64,000 nucleotides of DNA, taken from positions 248,001-312,000 of the forward strand of contig JAQYWK010000005.1 in assembly GCA_030145055.1 (NCBI GenBank), in the 5' to 3' direction. This document shows, in pieces, positions 49,328 to 58,239 of the stretch. A program made the position numbers and the translations under genes. The notes beneath the pieces were generated by a model. That model saw nothing but the letters and a program-made list of their open reading frames with translations, was not told the origin of the DNA and searched no databases. This DNA comes from Desulfovibrio sp. (GTDB lineage Bacteria > Desulfobacterota > Desulfovibrionia > Desulfovibrionales > Desulfovibrionaceae). Position 1 is the stretch's first letter. Each line of letters opens with the position of its first letter.

Positions 49328-50704
49328 CTATCCGATCTTTTCAAATACATGCAATGTGCGAACGCTATCCGGCATGTCAATAACTTCAAGCTCTTTAAAA
49401 CCAGCATTATAAAATGCCCGTTGAAATTCTTCTAAAGTGTAATCTTCGAAAACATCGTCTCGAGCACTAAGCATTCGCTGTACCTGGCTGTCCTCTTTTG
49501 GAACGAATTCACAAAGGAGCACTCCGTGAGGGCCAAGTAGTGAATGAAAATATTCACTGATCTGAGTAAAAGGAATCCCAGCAGTAAAGAAAAGATGATG
49601 ACACAACGCAAGTGCCAACAACATATCCGCCTCACACCTTTGAGCAAAGCTACTTCTTTCTTCTCCTGCCCATCCAAGAGCTGGGGATGGAGAGGATAGG
49701 TCTAGGATGAGAGGCACAATGTTGTTTGGACCATTTTTGCGCAAATGGCGATAATGGAAATCCACCGCAGCGGGATCAATATCAGCGGCGACAACAGTTT
49801 TAAAATATTTAGATAATGGCTGACTAAATCTGCCGGTATTAGCTCCGAGGTCTACAGCTAATTTACCAGTATGGTTTGAAGCGATAGACTCAACAATGCT
49901 AAGCTTAGCCGCGGTCCCCTCATCTGTATAATTTGTGTCATTGTAGTAGTCGCCCCATTCAGTATTTTGCTTTGGAAAACGTAAGTTTTTGGTAGCATCT
50001 TCAAGAGATTCAATTATCCCCTGAAGCTTATCAAGCGACATATTTCGCGATCCTTTTGATTTAAACGAACGAGGGTCCGCATACTTCTTTTGCAAAGCAG
50101 CATGCAGCACTAAATGCATAAAAATAGACGGATTCAGGTAGGCTTTCCAAGGCAAAAGGGAAGAAGCAATGTCCAGTGGTATGCCGTCAATCCATTGACG
50201 ACTGAGCTGAGCAAGTCGAAGATCTTTTTTAGCGGCAAGAGCAAGTGGAGCTAGGAAGTGAGAACAAAACTGCCCATATGCCTGCCAAGTCTCACCTTGT
50301 TTTCTTTTTTCAAATGAAAAAATATCAATAAATACAGGTCTATTGCCCATGAATTGAACATTGTACGCAGAGGCATCTTTTAAAGTCAGCCCTTTAGCGA
50401 GTGCTTCCTGTTGTAACTTAAGAGTAAGCAGGGCTGCATCTTGAATCTGGCTGAAGCTCCATTCATAAGGGTATGATATAAACGGAACAGGCTCTACCTT
50501 TAAAGTTTTCCAGCTGTTAGGCAAAGCATCGCACTCTTCAAAAGAAACAATAAGTTTATCACTTAAACATTCATCAATGAGTCCAGATTGTACTACCTGT
50601 TTCCAAGTTTCTTTATAGCTAGGCATAATTGTTCGTAAAACATTTTCGCCATCGTGATAAACATATCCCGACCTATCTCTAAATGAACTCAAATCTTTCT
50701 TCAT
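49328..50704 (-). CDS. NoeA-like SAM-dependent methyltransferase
   Basis: 458 residues. The SAM-binding motif I is LAVDLGANTGRFSQ near residue 283, followed by VAADIDPAAVDF, LILDLSSPSPALGW and a late DMLLALALCHHL. The N-terminal 250 residues contain a phosphotransferase-like pattern (LTLKDASAYNVQFMGNRPVFIDI) typical of the NoeA-type family, in which a kinase-like region precedes the methyltransferase. Acceptor unknown; surface carbohydrate is plausible given the next genes. It starts four bp after the small membrane gene and belongs to the unit 51053-53779, 50709-50927, 49328-50704. Confidence 0.8.
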   Translation of the reverse strand: MKKDLSSFRDRSGYVYHDGENVLRTIMPSYKETWKQVVQSGLIDECLSDKLIVSFEECDALPNSWKTLKVEPVPFISYPYEWSFSQIQDAALLTLKLQQEALAKGLTLKDASAYNVQFMGNRPVFIDIFSFEKRKQGETWQAYGQFCSHFLAPLALAAKKDLRLAQLSRQWIDGIPLDIASSLLPWKAYLNPSIFMHLVLHAALQKKYADPRSFKSKGSRNMSLDKLQGIIESLEDATKNLRFPKQNTEWGDYYNDTNYTDEGTAAKLSIVESIASNHTGKLAVDLGANTGRFSQPLSKYFKTVVAADIDPAAVDFHYRHLRKNGPNNIVPLILDLSSPSPALGWAGEERSSFAQRCEADMLLALALCHHLFFTAGIPFTQISEYFHSLLGPHGVLLCEFVPKEDSQVQRMLSARDDVFEDYTLEEFQRAFYNAGFKELEVIDMPDSVRTLHVFEKIG

Positions 50705-50708
50705 GTTG

Positions 50709-50927
50709 CTACTTCCTGACCATGGTTTTTATTGACTGGACAACACTTTTTTTAATTCTTGAAAACACAGCAACACTTGCGATTATCCACTGGACAACAG
50801 TACTGCCAGAACCTGGATCTAAGTATCCTGCGTGGGCCACGTGAGGCATTAAAATAAGCGCACCAACCGAAAAAAAACAGACTGTTATTATAAAACTTTT
50901 TTTATAGTAGCGAGACGCATTGGACAT
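50709..50927 (-). CDS. Small membrane protein with YLDPGSGS motif
   Basis: 72 residues: a cleavable-looking signal segment (about 10-33, ending VAHA), the motif GYLDPGSGSTVVQW, a hydrophobic stretch (IIASVAVFS) and a basic tail. The Y(I/L)DPG(T/S)GS motif recurs in small proteins beside polysaccharide and sulfatase-fold genes; function unknown. AAGGAG eight bases upstream supports the start. Confidence 0.78.
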   Translation of the reverse strand: MSNASRYYKKSFIITVCFFSVGALILMPHVAHAGYLDPGSGSTVVQWIIASVAVFSRIKKSVVQSIKTMVRK

Positions 50928-51052
50928 GGATTTTCTCCTTCATCAAAAAAATGTTCTTCAAGTGTACTAAAAATAGGACCTCTACTGAAAATATCTGAAT
51001 TGACACGCTCTAAAAGATTTTTAATTTTATGCAAAGTTCCTGCCAAAAAAGG

Positions 51053-53779
51053 TTACGTCTCAATGCATTTATCTTTCCACTTTAAATCATAAACTACTGA
51101 TCTATCGAGTACACACTTACACTGCGGTCTGAACAGTTCATATTTTCCGAATTGGTTATAGTGAACAGAAGCATCAATGCCGCGCAGGAATATTTCAGGT
51201 GAATTCATATAGTAAAAAGCCGTATCAAAATTGGGGTTAGGATTGACGATCAGCGTGCTTGCATTTTGCATATAATGTTCAAGGGGAGAAAGGCCGTTAA
51301 GGTGCTTTTTATAATGATCAAAATACCATTTTTCATCAAATGACGACATTGCTCCCCAGGTAGGTTTTCTTGATTCGATGCTTTTCATAGCGATGACCTT
51401 GATTGGCACAAAATCAGGGTGACGAATTTTATTTCTGCTGATCAAAAAACCTATCTGTTCTAAAAGAGCATTACTTTTTGTTTCCGTCATCCCTTCTGAA
51501 AGAGTCTTTAAAGCTTCACTAACATTGCCTTGCCGTTCCAAGCCACAGGCGAGAGCTGAATAAATTCCCGCATACATGGGCTTTTCTGCCAAAACTTTAC
51601 GAGCAACAATTTCTGCTTCTTGCCACTTTTCAGCAACTAAACAAACCAGAAGCTTTCTTACCATGAAAAGTATTCTGTACCATCCAACTGACGACTCTAC
51701 TTTATCATCAAACCACGGAAAAATATTTTCATTTTTCCCATCAAGGTATGCAAGGTATTGCATTTCCAAATCAACAAAGACTTCTACAGGCATATTTCCT
51801 GTTGTTGCGTCATCGTTATTTATTGGTAACTTCGATAATTCGCGAGACTTTATGATACCTTGCGCATACCTCAAGTTCCAATCTTCTGGGAGCACCTTGC
51901 TCTCTGAAAAATTTACAGCGTTCTTTATATACTCATTGGACTTATCTAGACGTCCTTCCCTTTCATAAATGATAGATAGATAGTAGTTAGCCTTACTGGA
52001 ATTAGGTGCAAAACTCAGAATGTTTTGAGCGTATTTTTTGGCATTGCCCAACTTTTTTTGTTTAAGCATTTCCTGTGTGATCATTAGAAACACATCTTCA
52101 GAAGTTGGAAATTTATCACAAAGGCTCACAAGATAATTCATAGCCTTTTCTTTTTGTCCAAACTCAAAATATTTAGATACAAGTGCTAAATGTGCCTCAA
52201 CATTTTGTGAGTCTCGTTCTATTTCGTTCATCAAAAAAGGAATCTGTTCCTCTTCGGTAACCTTCTCCCATTCATCTAAGGCAACTCCATCGCGAGCAAC
52301 GATAAGTCTCCCGAATTGTTTTGATGTGTAGAATGAGAGATTCGGCATCATATCTTCAATATGACTGGGGTCTTGACTAAGTGCTGCAATGATATGGTTA
52401 AAAAGTGTTACATGAGATAAAACCTTCCCTTCAGTATAATGAGAGATAGGCCAATGGATCCCTAAAAAAATTCCGCATTGATCCTTAGCCATAAGGCTTG
52501 GTTTATATCCATGAGATTTAATTACTTCGTTTGGATCAGTGCTTTCACCACATTCAATATTATTAAACCGTCTGGCTCCATGGTCACCAACAGCTACTAT
52601 CAGCGGGTTTGGGTCATTTTCCATGATCATATCAACAGTTTTGACCAGTTGTTTCTCAGCTTTTTCGTAGGAGTTTGCATAAATATCTTGAAAAGTTTCG
52701 AGTTCATCCCAGTTATAGGAAGAGTCCGAGTGCCTTGCCCCGAAATGAAACCAGTGCATTTGCGGAGAATTATGGTTCTCTTTGATTGTTGTTTCTAGCT
52801 TAATGAGTAGGCTATCAAAGTCAGATCTAACTTCAAAAACATCATCAACTGAGAGCTTTTTTCGCAGGAAAGAGGATTGTGCAAGGATAGGAGCAATGTA
52901 TTTATTTAGCTGAAAATCAAGACTTGTAGGGTCGGTACCGATACGATCAAACAGTTCGCTGAAAAACATCCTTATGTGCATGCATGCAAAAAAATTAAGA
53001 CTATAATTGTTTTCTTTAAATGCTGTAAGAATTGCAGAAGGGGCAATTTGAAGGCTGCGTTCTTCGCGTTGATAATCATAAAGGGTTCGAGGCCAGACTA
53101 AATTTTTGAAGGCAGAAACCGTGTTTGTCATATTACTGTAAACATTATCGTACAGCGTAAATTTCTTGTCTTTAAGGAATGAATGAAGCTCATTGTTGTC
53201 GATGTTATATATTTCCTTTAAGGCATCTTTGGAATGAAATGACTCTAAGAAAAGAATATACACATTGGGTTTATGTTTAAAGACAGCACTCTTTTCTGCT
53301 TTTTCCGGTGCTTGTTCATAGGGGGGAGTTACTCCCTTTCTATTGTTTTTTATCATGTCGAAAAGTGAAATAGTCACATACAAAAAAAGTATGGTATTCA
53401 GAACTGCTATGGAAAAAAAGCATGCAATTATAACGAAAAATGCAGTTGTTAATCCGACTGTGTAAAATCTGCTTTTCTTGCTGAGTAGCTCACTTAAGGT
53501 GCGCTCGCTTAAGATGAAAAATAGTCCCAACGATAATAAAGTAGCTACAAGATCACTCCCGAGAGCTCCGTTTTCCGCCAGTCCCATGTTAGCAATAAGA
53601 TAGTTACTTATTACATAATAAAAACCAGCAAAAACAATGCCCACGACACTCATGAGGCATAGGGAATTTCTAATTTGATTTTTTGTAAATAAACTGATGT
53701 TGACTGAAATTATCGAAATAGTAGGGGCAACAATTGCCAGAAAAATAGACAATGCTGGCTCATTATAGAGAGTAAACAT
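51053..53779 (-). CDS. LtaS/EptA-like alkaline-phosphatase-fold transferase with TPRs
   Basis: 908 residues. Five hydrophobic helices (about 5-150), then an alkaline-phosphatase superfamily domain (about 170-490): metal site YILFLESFHS, candidate nucleophile Thr in YSNMTNTVSAF and VAVGDHGARRF as the DH(G) metal ligands. Then TPR units (about 520-780) and a C-terminal segment with two copies of an FD..(W/F)Y...PLEHY-like motif (SFDEKWYFDHYKK and NFDTAFYYMNSPE), known from glycosyltransferases and surface proteins. It likely transfers phosphoglycerol or phosphoethanolamine to a surface polymer from the periplasmic face. AAGGA precedes the ATG. Confidence 0.82.
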   Translation of the reverse strand: MFTLYNEPALSIFLAIVAPTISIISVNISLFTKNQIRNSLCLMSVVGIVFAGFYYVISNYLIANMGLAENGALGSDLVATLLSLGLFFILSERTLSELLSKKSRFYTVGLTTAFFVIIACFFSIAVLNTILFLYVTISLFDMIKNNRKGVTPPYEQAPEKAEKSAVFKHKPNVYILFLESFHSKDALKEIYNIDNNELHSFLKDKKFTLYDNVYSNMTNTVSAFKNLVWPRTLYDYQREERSLQIAPSAILTAFKENNYSLNFFACMHIRMFFSELFDRIGTDPTSLDFQLNKYIAPILAQSSFLRKKLSVDDVFEVRSDFDSLLIKLETTIKENHNSPQMHWFHFGARHSDSSYNWDELETFQDIYANSYEKAEKQLVKTVDMIMENDPNPLIVAVGDHGARRFNNIECGESTDPNEVIKSHGYKPSLMAKDQCGIFLGIHWPISHYTEGKVLSHVTLFNHIIAALSQDPSHIEDMMPNLSFYTSKQFGRLIVARDGVALDEWEKVTEEEQIPFLMNEIERDSQNVEAHLALVSKYFEFGQKEKAMNYLVSLCDKFPTSEDVFLMITQEMLKQKKLGNAKKYAQNILSFAPNSSKANYYLSIIYEREGRLDKSNEYIKNAVNFSESKVLPEDWNLRYAQGIIKSRELSKLPINNDDATTGNMPVEVFVDLEMQYLAYLDGKNENIFPWFDDKVESSVGWYRILFMVRKLLVCLVAEKWQEAEIVARKVLAEKPMYAGIYSALACGLERQGNVSEALKTLSEGMTETKSNALLEQIGFLISRNKIRHPDFVPIKVIAMKSIESRKPTWGAMSSFDEKWYFDHYKKHLNGLSPLEHYMQNASTLIVNPNPNFDTAFYYMNSPEIFLRGIDASVHYNQFGKYELFRPQCKCVLDRSVVYDLKWKDKCIET

Positions 53780-54114
53780 ATTGTATCCTTATCATAATTA
53801 GTCTTATTGGTTAGAAATCAGACATTTCTATTTAGCTAGAGTAAGTTTTTCAATATAAACTTTATCTTTTAATCGCTTAAAATACCAGACCTGATCCTGC
53901 TACATAATAGCTTTTAAAAGTGAATATTGATTTTGTTAATCCAACACTATTACTAACTTTTTAGTCATATTTACCCGCTTCTATATTAAAATCGTATGGG
54001 GGGGCTAAAAAAGATAGGATTGTTATGTTTATCGTGGGTGGGAATAAGCATTTAAGCATGGAGATAATTTGAGTCGTTCACTTCTTATTCTGCAATATTC
54101 CCCACAAAAAAAAA

Positions 54115-54136
54115 CTGGCTATCTTTCGATAACCAG
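54115..54136. terminator. Hairpin next to tRNA-Val fragment B
   Basis: CTGGCTATC, TTTC loop, GATAACCAG with one mismatch. A long A-run lies on the left, so on the minus strand it ends in a T-run, placed just after the tRNA fragment as a tRNA terminator would be. Confidence 0.7.
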
Positions 54137-54151
54137 CCTTGTTCTGCCTAA

Positions 54152-54200
54152 TGGTAGGCACGAGCAGCTTTGAACTGCTGCCCCTTGCATGTTAAGCAAG
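54152..54200 (-). repeat. tRNA-Val 3'-half fragment B (att-like core)
   Basis: Minus strand: anticodon stem CTTGC / GCAAG around TTAACAT (GAC changed to AAC), T arm AGCAG-TTCAAAG-CTGCT, acceptor CGTGCCT, ACCA. Differs from fragment D by one substitution and one missing base. No 5' half of a tRNA adjoins it. Right arm 54201-54278 is shared with C and D. Confidence 0.85.
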
Positions 54201-54393
54201 GAGTATGATTTTGAAATGATTGAATAAAAGTCTGTGATGGGAACGCTTTTGGCGATTTTACGGGTTTTTCGGGGGGGCGGCTAAAGAGTATAGCATGCAA
54301 GCAGGTTCTATCAGCCACAGTATACTGTCTGTACACATTAAATACCAGTTTGTACGCCAAGTCAGCCAAATAAGGCCCTATACTGCCATTGTC

Positions 54394-54858
54394 TTAGGGC
54401 TTTTGTCCTTCCAATACATATAGCGCATATGTTTCACTGGTGGATAACTTTGGTCTCTGCCCCGCAAAACAGTAGTAGGGTGGTTTTTCATCATAAGAGA
54501 CTTCATTAATCATTTTAAATTTATCGATGCCCGCTTCATATAACAACCCAACAGATACAACAAACCTGTTTTGTTTGCTTTTCCATACTTCCTCGTCAAA
54601 TTGATAATGAAGCCTTGTTCCGCATTTGCTGCAAAAATTCCATGTCGCCCAGGCAGCGGGCTTATACGATTTTATCAGTTCCGCTCCTTGAACAATTTTT
54701 ACATCATTACAGCTTGCGCCGAAACCAGGACCGCTGTGTATGTACTGGCATGTGCTGCAATCGCAGGTTGTGAACCCAGTAGCTAGTTCATGTACTTCAA
54801 GTACTACGCTCTTGCAGAGACACTTTGCGGTAACCTTGGATATTCTTTGATCTGGCAT
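54394..54858 (-). CDS. GFA/CENP-V-domain zinc protein
   Basis: 154 residues, cytoplasmic. GFA fold with zinc Cys at KCLCKSVVL (C x C), TTCDCSTCQ (C x C xx C) and NFCSKCGTRL (C xx C). GFA proteins are carbon-sulfur lyases or glutathione-dependent formaldehyde-activating enzymes; most are of unknown substrate. AGAGG upstream supports the start. It directly follows a longer paralog. Confidence 0.87.
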   Translation of the reverse strand: MPDQRISKVTAKCLCKSVVLEVHELATGFTTCDCSTCQYIHSGPGFGASCNDVKIVQGAELIKSYKPAAWATWNFCSKCGTRLHYQFDEEVWKSKQNRFVVSVGLLYEAGIDKFKMINEVSYDEKPPYYCFAGQRPKLSTSETYALYVLEGQKP

Positions 54859-54896
54859 TTTATACCTCTCTACAGTTAAAAGGATCTGTTCATATC

Positions 54897-55505
54897 TTAT
54901 ATTTTTTTTATAATGTCGTCCGATGAAAACTTTTTAGTCTCATGGAAACTGTAGTAATCCGGTTTCATTTCATAGAAAAGTTCGTTTTCCATTGTCATAT
55001 CTTTTGGGCAGATAAGGTGGAGTAAACCCACGGAAACATTGAAACTGTCGTTTACCTTTTTTGATTCTTTGTCATCCTTGCTGTAGAAAAGCCTAGATCC
55101 GCAATGTGAACAGAAATTCCATGCCGTCCAGCTCTTTTGCTGGTTGCTACCTTTATCTATCTCTCCATGTTCCACAGGAAAATTAGATACATGCTCTTTG
55201 CCATTGATAACTTTAATGTTACCGCAATCTGCTCCGTACCATGGACCATTATGTATTAATTGACAGGTGTCGCAATGGCAGACGGAAAATCGGGGGTTCA
55301 TGTTGATAATTCTAAGTACTACCTTTTTGCAGTGGCATGATGCAATAATCTCGGGCTTTCTTTCGCTGTCCAAAATTTCTTCCTCATCTTGCTGCTCGCC
55401 AGCCAAGGCCTCTGATGGTTTATTGAAAACAACGTTTCCTAATCCCAGCACAGCGCCAGTGATGGCTATATTTTTGATGAAATTCCTTCTATTCATTCCG
55501 CCCAT
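54897..55505 (-). CDS. GFA/CENP-V-domain protein with Tat signal
   Basis: 202 residues. A twin-arginine leader NRRNFIKNIAITGAVLGLG precedes an acidic linker and a GFA domain (about 50-180) with the same zinc pattern: ASCHCKKVVL, VCHCDTCQ and NFCSHCGSRL. Export through Tat would put a GFA protein in the periplasm, which is unusual for the family. AAGGAGG just before the first ATG supports the chosen start. Tandem paralog of the next gene. Confidence 0.85.
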   Translation of the reverse strand: MGGMNRRNFIKNIAITGAVLGLGNVVFNKPSEALAGEQQDEEEILDSERKPEIIASCHCKKVVLRIINMNPRFSVCHCDTCQLIHNGPWYGADCGNIKVINGKEHVSNFPVEHGEIDKGSNQQKSWTAWNFCSHCGSRLFYSKDDKESKKVNDSFNVSVGLLHLICPKDMTMENELFYEMKPDYYSFHETKKFSSDDIIKKI

Positions 55506-55814
55506 GAGGCCTCCTTGATAATTTAGATTATGCGGTAGCCGCCGATCCTTGCAACATTTTGAGTTTTTTGATTCCGGAGAAAACCTGTTTTAGCATGCTA
55601 TTTCTTTTGGCCTATTCGAGTCACTCCGCTTTTCCCTAAGTGCATTCTGTCACGCGGTTGGTCGTACCATAGGCTTTATTGGCTACCAATTACAACAATT
55701 TCTCACTGAAATACCAGCGGTAATCGCAATCCCCCATATTCTATAATTATTAATTACATCATTTTCGTGTGTCAAACAAAATGGGTTTTTGCGGTGATTT
55801 GGTGTTGATCCTAG

Positions 55815-56038
55815 TGTAGCTCTCTTGCTAGCTAGCCAAGGGCGCAGGGGCCGCCGCACAAAAGCGCTGAATATAAAAGGGGTGTGAAAGTGGATGGTGG
55901 GGAATGATATATAAATTCAGTATGATACGAGTCGGTGCAAAATTTAATGGAGAACCGCAGATGTTCCCCGACTTGTTTCCCATAAAAAAAGGGTCGATTA
56001 ACCATGTGAGTTAATCGACCAAATTTTTTGACTTTTTT
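55815..56038. repeat. Left arm of element junction C
   Basis: Related to 61800-61979: both begin CTTGCTA..., share CAAGGGCGCAGGGGCCG then CGCA, CTGAATAT, and GGAGAA(C/T)CGCAGA(T/C)GTTCCCCG, and end TTTGACTTTTTTT. Copy C has an extra hairpin of about 40 bp near its right end. Confidence 0.8.
55992..56020. terminator. Hairpin inserted in left arm C
   Basis: GGTCGATTAAC, seven-base loop, GTTAATCGACC, with A-run and T-run flanks; a bidirectional terminator-like stem that is absent from the homologous arm at D. Confidence 0.75.
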
Positions 56039-56087
56039 TGGTAGGCACGAGCAACTTTGAACTGCTGCCCCTTGCATGTCAAGCCAG
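56039..56087 (-). repeat. tRNA-Val(GAC) 3'-half fragment C (att-like core)
   Basis: Minus strand: CTGGC-TTGACAT-GCAAG, GGGC, AGCAG-TTCAAAG-TTGCT, CGTGCCT, ACCA. Anticodon GAC kept; two substitutions and one missing base relative to D. Right arm 56088-56175 is shared with B and D. Confidence 0.87.
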
Positions 56088-56413
56088 AGAAGTGGTTTGT
56101 ATGTATTGAAATGATTGAATAAAACTTTATATTGGGAGCACTTTACGGCGATTTTACGGGTTTTTCGGGGGGGGGCCCGAATGGGATAAGGTTGCTTCTG
56201 GGTGATATGCCACGGAAATCGAAGTTATAGTCTTCTGAATTTGAAACAAACTGTCAGGAAAATGTTTTTGTGGCTTAACTCACTGTCCAGAAAAGTGTGG
56301 CAGGCTCGCTTTCTATGTGTCCTTTATCTGGGACTGTTTTATGATGTCCTTAAAAGCGGTCCTCATTTTGCAATCACTGTCCCTAATGACATTTGATTGA
56401 CACGGAGGTTTTC

Positions 56414-58222
56414 ATGCAGGTCATTATATTAGCGGCTGGGCGCGGGCAAAGATTAAGTCCTTTGACCGACACCACCCCGAAACCATTGGTTGAAGTTAAT
56501 GGGACTCCCTTAATTATTAATGCATTGGATATTCTGTCCAAGCATCATATTGAGAGATTCATTATTGTTGAGGGGTATGAATCCAAGCAGCTCCACGACA
56601 GGTTAGGGGATAGCTATAATGGTATAGAAATCATTTATGTGCACAACCCTGATTGGCATAAGACTAATAACATCCACTCTTTATGGTTATCTAGAGACTA
56701 TTGGAATAAAGACACTCTGTTAATGGAGTGCGACATTTTCTTTGAACCGGAACTTATTGATAATCTTTTTTCCTCCCCATTTGAAAACTCTGTCATGGTG
56801 GACGCCTTCCAGTCCCACATGGACGGAACCGTAGTAGAGTTAACCAAAGATCATAAAAACATCACGCGGCTTATTCCCGGTAAAGATCAGGATGAGAATT
56901 TCAACATTACTGATAAGTATAAGACGGTTAACATTTACACGTTCACCGAAAAATTTCTGCGTGAAATGTTCAGGCCCACCATTGATTTGTACGTAAAGAT
57001 TAACGGACAGAATGAATATTACGAGCTTGTACTGGGTGTGATAATCTTTATGGGTAATAAAGATCTTACCGCTAAAATATGTGCACCTAGCCGTTGGTTT
57101 GAAATCGATGATTTTACCGACCTTCAATTAGCCGAAGCATATTTCAGCGACGATTACTCTTTGTTACAAAAAATACGTAAAAAATACGGCGGGTACTGGC
57201 GCTACGATTTCACTGATTTTGAATACCTCTATAATCCATATTTTCCGACTCAAAATCTTTATAATGAATTACGTTTGAACCTCTCGTCTCTTTTGGGTAA
57301 TTATCCATCGGGACAGCTGGAAATAAATAACTCGCTCGCTAACTGGGCGAGAATTGATGGATCAATGCTCGCCGTAGCTAATGGCGGCGCTGAGCTCATT
57401 GATCTTTTACGCAAAAAATTTATTAAAGTAACATTGCTGCAACCTTCGTTTGATGAATATTCCAGAGGTTTGGAAAAGGAGCAGATGCACATTATTGCCC
57501 CTTTTCCTGATTCTCTAACTCATCTTCCGCAGGAGATTGTGAACGAAGTTAAATCAAGCGGTTCCAATGCACTTGTTTTGATTAATCCCAACAATCCTAC
57601 TGGAGTGCGCTTTAAACATTCTGAGCTAAGCTTTATGTTTAAGGAGCTTAAATCGCTGGATATGATCATTCTAGATGAATCTTTTGCCGATTTTATTGGA
57701 ACAGGGCGAGATACTACATTTTTAGATGAATTAGAAAAGTATCCAAATCTGATAATCTTGCGCAGTTTGAGTAAAGATCTCGGTGTACCGGGGCTTCGTC
57801 TTGGTTATATTGCATCGGCTGATCTCGACTTTATTAGTAAGGTGCGAGCTGACCTACCAATCTGGCATATCAATTCTGTTGCCCAGTATTTCTTGGACAT
57901 ATTACCGAAGTACCGCAATGACTACGCTGAGGCACGTGCTCAAGTTATTGAAGCCAGAGACGAAATGGGACAGCTTTTGCGGGGAGTTCCAAGTCTCAGG
58001 GTTATTCCTTCCTACGCAAATTATTTTTGCTGTGAATTGCCTGATGGTTTTTCTTCGGACAAGGTTCAGGAAGAGCTATTCATGGGATATAAATTACTCG
58101 TTAAAGATCTTGGCACTAAACAGGGATTGCCTGAAAACAGGTACCTTCGCATTGCAGTTAAAACTCCTGAGCAAAACCGCTTTTTTGTAAAGGCGCTAAC
58201 CGAAACACTTAGTAATCAATAG
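56414..58222 (+). CDS. Bifunctional nucleotidyltransferase / aminotransferase
   Basis: 602 residues from an ATG preceded by GGAGG. Residues 1-235: MobA/LicC-like nucleotidyltransferase (LAAGRGQRLSPLT near the start, KPLVEVNGTPL, metal site MECDIFF). Residues about 250-600: HisC-like fold I aminotransferase with NPNNPTGV, LDESFADF and the PLP lysine K454 in RSLSKDLGVPGLRLGY, plus the carboxylate Arg in YLRIAV. It resembles CTP-dependent choline-phosphate or phosphonate cytidylyltransferases fused to aminotransferases, so it may make a CDP-activated amino-alcohol headgroup; no PepM accompanies it, so the substrate is open. First gene of a three-gene operon. Confidence 0.83.
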   Translation: MQVIILAAGRGQRLSPLTDTTPKPLVEVNGTPLIINALDILSKHHIERFIIVEGYESKQLHDRLGDSYNGIEIIYVHNPDWHKTNNIHSLWLSRDYWNKDTLLMECDIFFEPELIDNLFSSPFENSVMVDAFQSHMDGTVVELTKDHKNITRLIPGKDQDENFNITDKYKTVNIYTFTEKFLREMFRPTIDLYVKINGQNEYYELVLGVIIFMGNKDLTAKICAPSRWFEIDDFTDLQLAEAYFSDDYSLLQKIRKKYGGYWRYDFTDFEYLYNPYFPTQNLYNELRLNLSSLLGNYPSGQLEINNSLANWARIDGSMLAVANGGAELIDLLRKKFIKVTLLQPSFDEYSRGLEKEQMHIIAPFPDSLTHLPQEIVNEVKSSGSNALVLINPNNPTGVRFKHSELSFMFKELKSLDMIILDESFADFIGTGRDTTFLDELEKYPNLIILRSLSKDLGVPGLRLGYIASADLDFISKVRADLPIWHINSVAQYFLDILPKYRNDYAEARAQVIEARDEMGQLLRGVPSLRVIPSYANYFCCELPDGFSSDKVQEELFMGYKLLVKDLGTKQGLPENRYLRIAVKTPEQNRFFVKALTETLSNQ

Positions 58223-58239
58223 AGTAAATAGGATTAATT

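Larger units (their letters stand above)
53780..54393. other. Intergenic region holding tRNA-Val fragment B
   Basis: 614 bp. Right of the 53779 start lies an AT-rich stretch expected to hold its promoter; then the hairpin at 54115-54136, the tRNA fragment at 54152-54200 and its conserved right arm to 54278. No coding frame seen. Confidence 0.6.
55506..56413. other. Intergenic region holding tRNA-Val fragment C and its arms
   Basis: 908 bp. From 55815 to 56038 it carries the left arm shared with D, including the hairpin at 55992-56020; then the tRNA core at 56039-56087 and right arm to 56175. The last 240 bp before 56414 should hold the promoter of the next operon. Short frames here are not credible genes. 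Confidence 0.65.

Noticed and set aside
55832-56077. Small minus-strand frames at 55832-56077 and 61780-62028 with similar peptide sequence, resembling a conserved small protein
   Set aside because: The similarity is explained by the shared non-coding arms and tRNA fragment they span. The reading frames differ in indels, and both start inside the tRNA core.
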